Shown here: in pieces, positions 25,310 through 38,729 of the stretch
How positions within the stretch are numbered: the stretch's first letter is position 1
Layout: each line of letters starts with the position of its first letter
Source of the DNA: Taudactylus pleione
Taxonomy: Eukaryota > Chordata > Amphibia > Anura > Myobatrachidae
Reading direction: 5' to 3'
NCBI GenBank assembly: GCA_031769625.1
Contig: JAUIMM010000600.1
Coordinates: forward strand, 1-64,000
Length of the DNA: 64,000 nt
Made by a program: the position numbers and the translations under genes
The notes under the pieces: generated by a model
What the model was told of the DNA's origin: nothing
What the model saw: the letters and a program-made list of their open reading frames with translations, nothing else
Databases searched by the model: none

Positions 25310-28240
25310 AGTGTACTTTGGGGGTTACAGCACCCTTTAATGGTCAAGCCAGCTGGCCCTTTACTTATGACACAGGCGCACGCTTGGCACTACTTTGTTG
25401 ATGCACGTGCGGCTACTGCGCACACAATTCACAAACACAGAAAATATTTTTTATTTATTTTGGACTGGAGTGTACTTTTGGGGTTACAGCACCCTTTAAC
25501 AGTCAAGCCAGCTGGCCCTTTACTTATGACACAGGCGCACGCTTGGCAATACTTTGTTGATGCACGTGCGGCTACTGCGCACACAATTCACAAACACAGA
25601 AAATATTTTTTTATTTGGTTTGGAGTGCACTTTGGGGGCTACAGCACCCTTTAACGGTCAAGCCAGCTGGCCCTTTACTTATGACACAGGCGCACGCTTG
25701 GCACTACTTTATTGATGCACGTGCGACGACTGCGCTCACAATTCACAAACACAGAAAATATTTATTTATTTGGTTTGGAGTGTACTTTGGGGGTTACAGC
25801 ACCCTTTAACGGTGAAGCCAGCCGGCCCTTTACTTATGACACAGGCGCACACTTGGCACTACTTTATTGATGCACTTGCGGCTACTGCGCACACAATTCA
25901 CAAACAAAGAAAATATTTTTTATTTATTTTGGACTGGAGTGTACTTTGGGGGTTACAGCACCCTTTAACGGTCAAGTCTGCCTGCCCTTTACTTCTGACA
26001 CAGGCGCACGCTTGGCACTACTTTATTGATGCACTTGTGGCTACTGCGCTCACAATTCACAAACAAAGAAAATATTTTTTTATTTATTTTGGACTGGAGT
26101 GTACTTTGGGGGTTACAGCACCCTTTAACGGTCAAGCCAGCCGGCCCTTTACTTATGACACAGGCGCACGCTTGGTACTACTTTGTTGATGCACGTGCGG
26201 CTACTGCGCACACAATTCACAAACACAGAAATTATTTTTTTATTTTGTTTGGAGTGTACTTTGGGGGTTACAGCACCCTTTAATGGTCAAGCCAGCCTGC
26301 CCTTTACTTATGACACAGGCGCACGCTTGGCACTACTTTGTTGATGCACGTGCGGCTACTGCGCACACAATTCACAAACACAGAAAATATTTTTTTATTT
26401 GGTTTAGACTGGTGTGTACTTTGGGGGATACAGAACCCATTAACGGTCAAGCCAGCCGGCCCTTTCCTTATGACACATGCGCACGCTTGGCATACTTTGT
26501 TGATGCAATTGCAGCTACTGCGCACACAATTCACAAACACAGATAATATTTTTTATTTGGTTTGGAGTGTACTTTGGGGGTTACAGCACCCTTTAACGGT
26601 CAAGCCAGCCGGCCCTTTACTTATGACACAGGCGCACGCTTGGCACTACTTTGTTGATGCACTTACGGTTACTGCGCACACGATTCACAAACACAGAAAA
26701 TATTTTTTCATTTGGTTTGGACTGGAGTGTACTTTGGGGTTTAAAGCACCCTTTAACGGTCAAGCCAGCCGGCCCTTTACTTATGACACTTGCGCAGGCT
26801 TGGCACTACTTTGTTGATGCACGTGCGGCTACTGCGCACACAATTCACAAACACAGAAAATATTTTTTTATTTGGTTTGGAGTGTACTTTTGGGGTTTCA
26901 GGACCCTTTAACAGTCAAGCCAGCTGGCCTTTACTTATGACACAGGCACACGCTTGGCACTACTTTGTTGTTGCACGTGCGGCTACTGCGCACACAATTC
27001 ACAAACACAGAAAAAATTTTTTTATTTGGTTTGGAGTGTACTTTGGGGGTTGCAGCACCCTTTAACGGTTAAGCCAGCCGGCCCTTTACTTATGACACAG
27101 GCGCACGCTTGGCACTACTTTGTTGATGCACGTGCGGCTACAGAGCACACAATTCACAAACACAGAAAATATTTTTTTATTTGTTTTGGAGTGTACTTTG
27201 GGGGTTACAGCACCCTTTAACGGTCAAGCCAGCCGGCCCTTTACATATGACACAGGCGCACGCTTGGCACTACTTTGTTGATGCACGTGCGGCTACTGCG
27301 CTCACAATTCACAAACACAGAAAATATTTTTTTATTTGGTTTGGAGTGTACTTTGGGGGTTACAGCACCCTTTACTGGTCAAGCCAGCTAGCCCATTACT
27401 CATGAAACAGGCGCATGCTTGGCACTACTTTATTGATGCACGTGCGGCTACTGCGCTCACAATTCACAAACACAGAAAATATTTTTTAATTTGATTTGGA
27501 GTGTACTTTGGGGGCTACAGCACCCTTTAACGGTCAAGCCAGCCGGCCCTTTACTTATGACACAGGCGCACGCTTGGCACTACTTTATTGATGCACGTGC
27601 GACCACTGCGCTCACAATTCACAAACACAGAAAATATTTTTTATTTATTTTGTACTGGAGTATACTTTTGGGGTTACAGCACCCTTTAATGGTCAAGCCA
27701 GCCGGCCCTTTCCTTATGACACAGGCGCACGCTTGGCACTACTTTGTTGATGCACGTGCGGCTACAGCGCACACAATTCACAAACACAGAAAATATTTTT
27801 TTATTTGGTTTGGAGTGTACTTTGGGGGGTTGCAGCAACCTTTAACAGTCAAGCCAGCCGCCCCTTTACTTATGAGACAAGCGAACGCTTGGCACTAAAT
27901 TATTGATGCACGTGCGGCTACTGCGCTCTCAATTCACAAACAAAGAAAATATTTTTTTATTTATTTTGGACTGGAGTGTACTTTGGGGGTTACAGCACCC
28001 TTTAACGGTCAAGCCAGCCGGCCCTTTACTTATAAAACAGGCGCACGCTTGGTACTACTTTGTTGATGCACGTGCGGCTACTGCGCACACAATTCACAAA
28101 CACAGAAATTATTTTTTTATTTGGTTTGGAGTGTACTTTGGGGGTTACAGCACCCTTTAACGGTCAAGCCTGCCTGCCCTTTACTTCTGACACAGGCGCA
28201 CGCTTGGCACTACTTTATTGATGCACGTGCGAACACTGCG
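25310..28240 (+). repeat. Long-range duplicate, right copy (7493-bp offset)
   Basis: Counterpart of 17820-20750, with the same series of private variants. Copy-specific changes include TTGCGCAGGCTTGG near 26790, CTACAGAGCACAC near 27140, CACTAAATTATTGATG near 27895 and TTATAAAACAGG near 28030. The 1718-bp tandem expansion that follows the left copy does not follow this one, which helps order the events. Confidence 0.88.
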
Positions 28241-30160
28241 CTCACAATTCACAAACACAGAAAATATTTTTTAATTTGGTTTGGAGTGTACTTTGGGGGT
28301 TACAGCACCCTTTAACGGTGAAGCCAGCCGGCCCTTTACTTATGACACAGGCGCACACTTGGCATTACTTTGTTGATGCACGTGCAGCTACTGCGCATAC
28401 AATTCACAAACACAGAAAATATTTTTTTATTTGGTTTGGAGTGTACTTTGTGGGTTACAGCACCCTTTAACGGTCAAGCCTGCCTGCCCTTTACTTCTGA
28501 CACAGGCGCACGCTTGGCACTACTTTATTGATGCACTTGCGGCTACTGCGCTCACAATTCACAAACAAAGAAAATATTTTTTTATTTATTTTGGACTGGA
28601 GTGTACTTTGGGGGTTACAGCACCCTTTAACGGTCAAGCCAGCCGGCCCTTTACTTATGACACAGGCGCACGCTTGGTACTACTTTGTTGATGCACGTGC
28701 GGCTACTGCGCACACAATTCACAAACACAGAAATTATTTTTTTATTTGGTTTGGAGAGTACTTTGGGGGTTACAGCACCCTTTAACGGTCAAGCCAGCCT
28801 GCCTTTACTTATGACACAGGCGCACGCTTGGCACTACTTTGTTGATGCACGTGCGGCTACTGCGCACACAATTCACAAACACAGAAAATATTTTTTATTT
28901 GGTTTGGACTGGTGTGTACTTTGGGGGTTACAGCACCCTTTAAACGGTCAAGCCAGCCGGCCCTTTACTTATGACACTTGCGCACGCTTGGCACTACTTT
29001 GTTGATGTACGTGCGGCTACTGCGCACACCAATTCACAACACAGAAAAAATTTTTTTATTTAGTTTGGAGTGTACTTTGGGGGTTGCAGCACCCTTTAAC
29101 GGTCAAGCCAGCCGGCCCTTTACTTATGACACAGGCGCACGCTTGGCACTACTTTGTTGATGCACGTGCGGCTACAGCGCACACAATTCACAAACACAGA
29201 AAATATTTTTTTATTTGGTTTGGAGTGTACTTTGGGGGTTACAGCACCCTTTAATGGTCAACCAGCCGGCCCTTTACTTATGACAAAGGCGCACGCTTGG
29301 CACTACTTTGTTGATGCACGTGCGGCTACTGCGCACACAATTCACAAACACAGAAAATATTTTTTATTTATTTTGGACTGGAGTGTACTTTGGGGGTTAC
29401 AGCACCATTTAACGGTCAAGCCAGCTGGCCCTTTAATTATGACACAGGCGCACGCTTGGCAATACTTTGTTGATGCACGTGTGGCTACTGCGCACACATT
29501 ATCACAAACACAGAAAATATTTTTTTATTTGGTTTGGAGTGTACTTTGGGGGTTACAGCACCCTTTACTGGTCAAGCCAGCTAGCCCATTACTCATGAAA
29601 CAGGCGCACGCTTGTCACTACTTTATTGATGCACGTGCGGCTACTGCGCTCACAATTCACAAACACAGAAAATATTTTTTAATTTGATTTGGAGTGTACT
29701 TTGGGGGCTACAGCACCCTTTAACGGTCAAGCCAGCCGGCCCATTACTTATGACACAGGCGCACGCTTGGCACTACTTTATTGATGCACGTGCGAACACT
29801 GCGCTCACAATTCACAAACACAGAAAATATTTTTTTATTTGGTTTGGAGTGTACTTTGGGGGTTACAGCACCCTTTAACGGTGAAGCCAGCCGGCCCTTT
29901 ACTTATGACACAGGCGCACACTTGGCATTACTTTGTTGATGCACGTGCAGCTACTGCGCACACAATTCACAAACACAGAAAATATTTTTTTATTTGGTTT
30001 GGAGTGTACTTTGGGTGTTACAGCACCCTTTAACGGTCAAGCCTGCCTGCCCTTTACTTCTGACACAGGCGCACGCTTGGCACTACTTTATTGATGCACT
30101 TGCGGCTACTGCGCTCACAATTCACAAACAAAGAAAATATTTAATTATTTATTTTGGACT
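28120..30160 (+). repeat. Diverged relocated relative of the 8.0-10.3 kb block
   Basis: The monomer order here resembles 8.0-10.3 kb: GGTGAAGCC with CACACTTGGCATT, CCTGCCTGCCC with ACTTCTGAC, GGAGAGTACTTTGG, GGACTGGTGTGTAC, ACACTTGCGCACGC and TACTGGTCAAGCCAGCTAGC. The offset is about 20152 bp up to roughly 28.9 kb, then about 19838 bp. Two monomers present in the 8.8-9.1 kb region are therefore absent here. Single-base indels appear from 28.8 kb on. Confidence 0.65.
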
Positions 30161-33100
30161 GGAGTGTACTTTGGGGGTTACAGCACCCTTTAACGGTCAA
30201 GCCAGCCGGCCCTTTACTTATGACACAGGCGCATGCTTGGTACTACTTTGTTGATGCACGTGCGGCTACTGCGCACACAATTCACAAACACAGAAATTAT
30301 TTTTTTATTTTGTTTGGAGTGTACTTTGGGGGTTACAGCACCCCTTTAACGGTCAAGCCAGCCTGCCCTTTACTTATGACACAGGCGCACGCTTGGCACT
30401 ACTTTGTTGATGCACGTGCGGCTACTGCGCACACAATTCACAAACACAGAAAATATTTTTTTATTTGGTTTAGACTGGTGTGTACTTTGGGGGTTACAGA
30501 ACCCATTAACGGTCAAGCCAGCCGGCCCTTTCCTTATGACACAGGCGCACGCTTGGCATACTTTGTTGATGCAATTGCAGCTACTGCGCACACAATTCAC
30601 AAACACAGATAATATTTTTTATTTGGTTTGGAGTGTACTTTGGGGTTACAGCACCCTTTAACGGTCAAGCCAGCCGGCCCTTTACTTATGACACAGGCGC
30701 ACGCTTGGCACTACTTTGTTGATGCACTTTACGGTTACTGCGCACACGATTCACAAACACAGAAAATATTTTTTTCATTTGGTTTGGACTGGAGTGTACT
30801 TTGGGGTTTAAAGCACCCTTTAACGGTCAAGCCAGCCGGCCCTTTACTTATGACACTTGCGCACGCTTGGCACTACTTTGTTGATGCACGTGCGGCTACT
30901 GCGCACACCAATTCACAAACACAGAAAATATTTTTTTATTTGGTTTGGAGTGTACTTTTGGGGTTTCAGGACCCTTTAACAGTCAAGCCAGCTGGCCTTT
31001 ACTTATGACACAGGCACACGCTTGGCACTACTTTGTTGTTGCACGTGCGGCTACTGCGCACACAATTCACAAACACAGAAAAAATTTTTTATTTGGTTTG
31101 GAGTGTACTTTGGAGGTTACAGCACCCTTTAATGGTCAAACCAGCCGGCCCTTTACTTATGACACAGGCGCACGCTTGGCACTACTTTGTAGATGCACGT
31201 GCGGCTTCTGCGCACACAATTCACAAACACAGAAAATATTTTTTATTTATTTTGGACTGGAGTGTACTTTGGGGGTTACAGCACCATTTAACGGTCAAGC
31301 CAGCTGGCACTTTAATTATGACACAGGCGCACGCTTGGCAATACTTTGTTGATGCACGTGCGGCTACTGCGCACACATATCACAAACACAGAAAATATTT
31401 TTTTATTTGGTTTGGAGTGTACTTTGGGGGTTACAGCACCCTTTACTGGTCAAGCCAGCTAGCCCATTACTCATGAAACAGGCGCACGCTTGGCACTACT
31501 TTATTGATGCACGTGCGGCTACTGCGCTCACAATTCACAAACACAGAAAATATTTTTTAATTTGATTTGGAGTGTACTTTGGGGGCTACAGCACCCTTTA
31601 ACGGTCAAGCCAGCCGGCCCTTTACTTATGACACAGGCGCACGCTTGGCACTACTTTATTGATGCACGTGCGAACACTGCGCTCACAATTCACAAACACA
31701 GAAAATATTTTTTTATTTGGTTTGGAGTGTACTTTGGGGGTTACAGCACCCTTTAACCGTGAAGCCAGCCGGCCCTTTACTTATGACACAGGCGCACACT
31801 TGGCATAACTTTGTTGATGCACGTGCAGCTACTGCGCACACAATTCACAAACACAGAAAATATTTTTTTATTTGGTTTGGAGTGTACTTTCGGTGTTACA
31901 GCACCCTTTAACGGTAAAGCCTGCCTGCCCTTAACTTCTGACACCCCCGCACGCTTGGCACTACTTTATTGATGCACTTGCGGCTACTGCGCTCACAATT
32001 CACAAACAAAGAAAATATTTTTTTATTTATTTTGGACTGGAGTGTACTTTTGGGGTTACAGCACCCTTTAACGGTCAAGCCCAGCCGGCCCTTTACTTAT
32101 AACACAGGCGCACGCTTGGTACTACTTTGTTGATGCACGTGCGGCTACTGCGCACACAATTCACAAACACAGAAAATATTTTTTTATTTGTTTGGAGTGT
32201 ACTTTGGGGTTACAGCACCCTTTAACGGTCAAGCCAGCCGGCCCATTACTTATGACACAGGCGCACGCTTGGCACCTACTTTGTTGATGCACGTGCGGCT
32301 ACTGCGCACACAATTCACAAACACAGAAAATATTTTTTTATTTGGTTTGGAGTGTACTTTGGGTGTTACAGCACCCTTTAACGGTCAAGCCAGCTGGGCC
32401 TTTACTTATGACACAGGCGCACGCTTGGCACTGCTTTGTTGATGCACGTGCTGCTACTGCACACACAATTCACAAACACATAAAATATTTTTTTATTTGG
32501 TTTGGATTGTACTTTTGGGGTTACAGGACCCTTTAACAGGCAAGCCAGCTGGCCTTTACTTATGACACAGGCACACGCTTGGCACTACTTTGTTGTTGCA
32601 CGTGCAGCTACTGCGCACACAATTCACAAACACAGAAAAAAATTTTTTATTTTGTTTGGAGTGTACTTTGGGGGTTGCAGCACCCTTTAACGGTCAAGCC
32701 AGCCGGCCCTTTACTTATGACACAGGCGCACGCTTGGCACTACTTTGTTGATGCACGTGCGGCTACAGCGCACACAATTCACAAACACAGAAAATATTTT
32801 TTTATTTGGTTTGGAGTGTACTTTGGGGGTTACAGCACCCTTTAATGGTCAAGCCAGCTGGCCCTTTACTTATGACACAGGCGCACGCTTGGCACTACTT
32901 TGTTGATGCACGTGCGGCTACTGCGCACACAATTCACAAACACAGAAATTATTTTTTTATTTGGTTTGGAGTGTACTTTGGGGGTTACAGCACCCTTTAA
33001 CGGTCAAGCCAGCTGGCCCTTTACTTATGACACAGGCGCACGCTTGGCACTACTTTGTTGATGCACGTGCGGCTACTGCGCACACAATTCACAAACACAG

Positions 33101-33420
33101 AAAATATTTTTTATTTATTTTGGACTGGAGTGTACTCTTGGGGTTACAGCACCCTTTAACAGTCAAGCCAGCTGGCCCTTTACTTATGACACAGGCGCAC
33201 ACTTGGCATAACTTTATTGATGCACGTGCGACGACTGCGCTCACAATTCACAAACACAGAAAATATTAATTTATATGGTTTGGAGTGTACTTTGGGGGTT
33301 ACAGCACCCTTTAACGGTGAAGCCAGCCGGCCCTTTACTTATGACACAGGCGCACACTTGGCACTACTTTATTGATGCACTTGCGGCTACTGCGCACACA
33401 ATTCACAAACCAAAGAAAAT
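28800..33420 (+). repeat. Satellite stretch rich in one-base insertions and deletions
   Basis: The monomers are typical but carry many isolated single-base indels that related copies elsewhere lack. Examples are CCTGCCTTTAC (28799), CTTTAAACGG (28939), CACACCAATTC and CACAACACAG (29036-29044), GGTCAACCAGCC (29257), CACATTATCAC (29497), CACCCCTTTAAC (30339), CACTTTACGG (30726), AAGCCCAGCC (32078), GGCACCTAC (32271) and AAACCAAAG (33408). Several fall in short homopolymers. The paired copy near 37.0 kb reads AAACAAAG without the extra C. Either a local assembly-quality problem or a neglected older segment could explain it. Confidence 0.7.
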
Positions 33421-34319
33421 ATTTTTTATTTATTTTGGACTGGAGTGTACTTTGGGGGTTACAGCACCCTTTAACGGTCAAGCCAGCCGGCCCTTTACTT
33501 TTGACACAGGCACACGCTTGGCACTTATTTGTAGATGCACGTGCGGCTACTGCGCACAAAATTCACAAACACAGAAAATATTTTTTTATTTGGTTTGGAG
33601 TGTACTTTGGGGGTTACAGCACCTTTTAACGGTCAAGCCAGCCGGCCCTTTACTTATGACACAGGCGCACGCTTGGCACTACTTTGTTGATGCACGTGCG
33701 GCTACTGCGCACACGATTCACAAACGTAGAAAATATTTATTCATTTGGTTTGGACTGCAGTGTACTTTGGGGTTTACAGCACCCTTTAACGGTCAAGCTA
33801 GCCGGCCCTTTCCTTATGACACAGGCGCACGCTTGGCACTACTTTGTTGATGCACGTTCGGCTACAGCGCACACAATTTAAAAACACAGAAAATATTTTT
33901 TTATTTGGTTTGGAGTGTACTTTGGGGGGTTACAGCAACCTTTAACAGTCAAGCCAGCTGGCCCTTTACTTATGACACAGGCGAATGCTTGGCACTACAC
34001 TATTGATGCACGTGCGGCTACTGCGCACACAATTCACAAACACAGAAAATATTTTTTATTTATTTTGGACTGGAGTGTACTTTTGGGGCTACAGCACCCT
34101 TTAGCGGTCAAGCCAGCTGGCCCTTTACTTATGACACAGGCGCACGCTTGGCAATACTTTGATTAAGCACGTGCGGCTACTGCGCACACAATTCACAAAC
34201 ACAGAAAATATTTTTTTATTTGGTTTGGAGTGTACTTTGGGGGTTACAGCACCCTTTAATGGTCAAGCCAGCTGGCCCTTTACTTATGACACAGGCGCAC
34301 GCTTGGCACTACTTTATTG

Positions 34320-34340
34320 ACGAACGAGAGGATACTACGC
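34320..34340 (+). repeat. Strongly divergent monomer core (ACGAACGAGAGGATACTACG), copy 1
   Basis: Where other monomers read ATGCACGTGCGGCTACTGCG, this unit reads ACGAACGAGAGGATACTACG. That is a cluster of substitutions without length change which destroys the CACGTG palindrome. The same cluster occurs once more at 37911, exactly 3591 bp on. The rest of the monomer is ordinary, so the change is a local tract rather than a different family. Confidence 0.85.
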
Positions 34341-37300
34341 TCACAATTCACAAACACAAAAAATATTTTTTTATTTGGTTTGGAGTGTACTTTGGGGGCT
34401 ACAGCACCCTTTAACGGTCAAGCCAGCTGGCCCTTTACTTATGACACAGGCGCACGCTTGGCACTACTTTATTGATGCACGTGCAGCTACTGCGCACACA
34501 ATTCACAAACACAGAAAATATTTTTTTATTTGGTTTGGAGTGTACTTTGGGGGTTACAGCACCCTTTAACGGTGAAGCCAGCCGGCCCTTTACTTATGAC
34601 ACAGGCGCACACTTGGCATTACTTTGTTGATGCACGTACAGCTACTGCGCACACAATTCACAAACACATAAAATATTTTTTTATTTGGTTTGGAGTGTAC
34701 TTTGGGGTTACAGCACCCTTTAACGGTCAAGCCTGCCTGCCCTTTACTTCTGACACAGGCGCACGCTTGGCACTACTTTATTTATGCACTTGCGGCTACT
34801 GCGCACACAATTCACAAACAAAGAAAATTTTTTTTTATTTATTTTGGACTGGAGTGTACTTTGGGTGTTACAGCACCCTTTAACGGTGAAGCCAGCCGGC
34901 CCTTTACTTATGACACAGGCGCACGCTTGGGATTACTTTGTAGATGCAAGTGCTGCTTCTGCGCACACAATTCACAAACACAGAAAATATTTTTTTATTT
35001 GGTTTGGAGTGTACTTTGGGGGTTACAGCACCCTTTAATGGTCAAGCCAGCCGGCCCTTTACTTATGACACAGGCGCACGCTTGGCACTACTTTGTTGAT
35101 GCACGTGCGGCTACTGCGCACACAATTCACAAACACAGAAATTTTTTATTATTTGGTTTGGACTGGAGTGTACTTTGGGTGTTACAGCACCCATTAATGG
35201 TCAAGCCAGCCGGCCCTTTCCTTATGACACAGGTGCACGCTTGGCACTACTTTGTTGATGCACGTGCGGCTACTGCGCACACAATTCACAAACACAGAAA
35301 ATATTTTTTTATTTTGTTTGGAGTGTACTTTGGGGGGTTACAGCAACCTTTAACAGTCAAGCCAGCCGGCCCTTTACTTATGACACAGGCGAACGCTTGG
35401 CACTACTTTATTGATGCATGTGCGGCTACTGCGCTCACAATTCACAAACACAGAAAATATTTTTTATTTTGGTTTGGAGTGTACTTTGGGGGCTACAGCA
35501 CCCTTTAACGGTCAAGCCAGCCGGCCCTTTACTTATGACACAGTCATACGCTTGGCACTACTTTATTGATGCACGTGCGACTACTGCGCACACATATCAC
35601 AAACACAGAAAATATATTTTTATTTGGTTTGGAGTGTACTTTGGGTGTTACATCACCCTTTAACGGTCAAGCCAGCCGGCCCTTTACTTATGACACAGGC
35701 GCACGCTTGGCACTACTTTGTTGATGCACGTGCGGCTACTGCGCACACAATTCACAAACACAGAAAATATTTTTTTATTTGGTTTGGAGTGTACTTTGGG
35801 GGTTAAAGCACCCTTTAACGGTCAAGCCAGCCGGCCCATTACTTATGACACAGGCGCACGCTTGGCACTACTTTGTTGATGCACGTGCGGCTACTGCGCA
35901 CACAATTCACAAACACAGAAAATATTTTTTTATTTGGTTTGGAGTGTACTTTGGGTGTTACAGCACCCTTTAACGGTCAAGCCAGCTGGGCCTTTACTTA
36001 TGACACAGGCGCACGCTTGGCACTGCTTTGTTGATGCACGTGCTGCTACTGCACACACAATTCACAAACACATAAAATATTTTTTTATTTGGTTTGGATT
36101 GTACTTTTGGGGTTACAGGACCCTTTAACAGGCAAGCCAGCTGGCCTTTACTTATGACACAGGCACACGCTTGGCACTACTTTGTTGTTGCACGTGCGGC
36201 TACTGCGCACACAATTCACAAACACAGAAAAAATTTTTTTATTTGGTTTGGAGTGTACTTTGGGGGTTGCAGCACCCTTTAACGGTCAAGCCAGCCGGCC
36301 CTTTACTTATGACACAGGCGCACGCTTGGCACTACTTTGTTGATGCACGTGCGGCTACAGCGCACACAATTCACAAACACAGAAAATATTTTTTTATTTG
36401 GTTTGGAGTGTACTTTGGGGGTTACAGCACCCTTTAATGGTCAAGCCAGCTGGCCCTTTACTTATGACACAGGCGCACGCTTGGCACTACTTTGTTGATG
36501 CACGTGCGGCTACTGCGCACACAATTCACAAACACAGAAATTATTTTTTTATTTGGTTTGGAGTGTACTTTGGGGGTTACAGCACCCTTTAACGGTCAAG
36601 CCAGCTGGCCCTTTACTTATGACACAGGCGCACGCTTGGCACTACTTTGTTGATGCACGTGCGGCTACTGCGCACACAATTCACAAACACAGAAAATATT
36701 TTTTATTTATTTTGGACTGGAGTGTACTCTTGGGGTTACAGCACCCTTTAACAGTCAAGCCAGCTGGCCCTTTACTTATGACACAGGCGCACGCTTGGCA
36801 ATACTTTGTTGATGCACGTGCGACGACTGCGCTCACAATTCACAAACACAGAAAATATTTATTTATATGGTTTGGAGTGTACTTTGGGGGTTACAGCACC
36901 CTTTAACGGTGAAGCCAGCCGGCCCTTTACTTATGACACAGGCGCACACTTGGCACTACTTTATTGATGCACTTGCGGCTACTGCGCACACAATTCACAA
37001 ACAAAGAAAATATTTTTTATTTATTTTGGACTGGAGTGTACTTTGGGGGTTACAGCACCCTTTAACGGTCAAGCCAGCCGGCCCTTTACTTTTGACACAG
37101 GCACACGCTTGGCACTTATTTGTAGATGCACGTGCGGCTACTGCGCACAAAATTCACAAACACAGAAAATATTTTTTTATTTGGTTTGGAGTGTACTTTG
37201 GGGGTTACAGCACCTTTTAACGGTCAAGCCAGCCGGCCCTTTACTTATGACACAGGCGCACGCTTGGCACTACTTTGTTGATGCACGTGCGGCTACTGCG

Positions 37301-37910
37301 CACACAATTCACAAACGTAGAAAATATTTATTCATTTGGTTTGGACTGCAGTGTACTTTGGGGTTTACAGCACCCTTTAACGGTCAAGCCAGCCGGCCCT
37401 TTCCTTATGACACAGGCGCACGCTTGGCACTACTTTGTTGATGCACGTTCGGCTACAGTGCACACAATTTAAAAACACAGAAAATATTTTTTTATTTGGT
37501 TTGGAGTGTACTTTGGGGGGTTACAGCAACCTTTAACAGTCAAGCCAGCTGGCCCTTTACTTATGACACAGGCGAATGCTTGGCACTACACTATTGATGC
37601 ACGTGCGGCTACTGCGCACACAATTCACAAACACAGAAAATATTTTTTATTTATTTTGGACTGGAGTGTACTTTTGGGGCTACAGCACCCTTTAGCGGTC
37701 AAGCCAGCTGGCCCTTTACTTATGACACAGGCGCACGCTTGGCAATACTTTGATTAAGCACGTGCGGCTACTGCGCACACAATTCACAAACACAGAAAAT
37801 ATTTTTTTAATTGGTTTGGAGTGTACTTTGGGGGTTACAGCACCCTTTAATGGTCAAGCCAGCTGGCCCTTTACTTATGACACAGGCGCACGCTTGGCAC
37901 TACTTTATTG

Positions 37911-37931
37911 ACGAACGAGAGGATACTACGC
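37911..37931 (+). repeat. Strongly divergent monomer core, copy 2
   Basis: Second and only other occurrence of the substitution cluster described at 34320, in the second copy of the 3591-bp unit. Its presence in both copies shows the cluster is older than that duplication and is not a one-off sequencing error. Confidence 0.85.
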
Positions 37932-38729
37932 TCACAATTCACAAACACAAAAAATATTTTTTAATTTGGTTTGGAGTGTACTTTGGGGGCTACAGCACCC
38001 TTTAACGGTCAAGCCAGCTGGCCCTTTACTTATGACACAGGCGCACGCTTGGCACTACTTTATTGATGCACGTGCAGCTACTGCGCACACAATTCACAAA
38101 CACAGAAAATATTTTTTTATTTGGTTTGGAGTGTACTTTGGGGGTTACAGCACCCTTTAACGGTGAAGCCAGCCGGCCCTTTACTTATGACACAGGCGCA
38201 CACTTGGCATTACTTTGTTGATGCACGTACAGCTACTGCGCACACAATTCACAAACACATAAAATATTTTTTTATTTGGTTTGGAGTGTACTTTGGGGTT
38301 ACAGCACCCTTTAACAGTCAAGCCTGCCTGCCCTTTACTTCTGACACAGGCGCACGCTTGGCACTACTTTATTTATGCACTTGCGGCTACTGCGCACACA
38401 ATTCACAAACAAAGAAAATTTTTTTTATTTATTTTGGACTGGAGTGTACTTTGGGTGTTACAGCACCCTTTAACGGTGAAGCCAGCCGGCCCTTTACTTA
38501 TGACACAGGCGCACGCTTGGGATTACTTTGTAGATGCACGTGCTGCTTCTGCGCACACAATTCACAAACACAGAAAATATTTTTTTATTTGGTTTGGAGT
38601 GTACTTTGGGGGTTACAGCACCCTTTAATTGTCAAGCCAGCCGGCCCTTTACTTATGACACAGGCGCACGCTTGGCACTACTTTGTTGATGCACGTGCGG
38701 CTACTGCGCACACAATTCACAAACACAGA

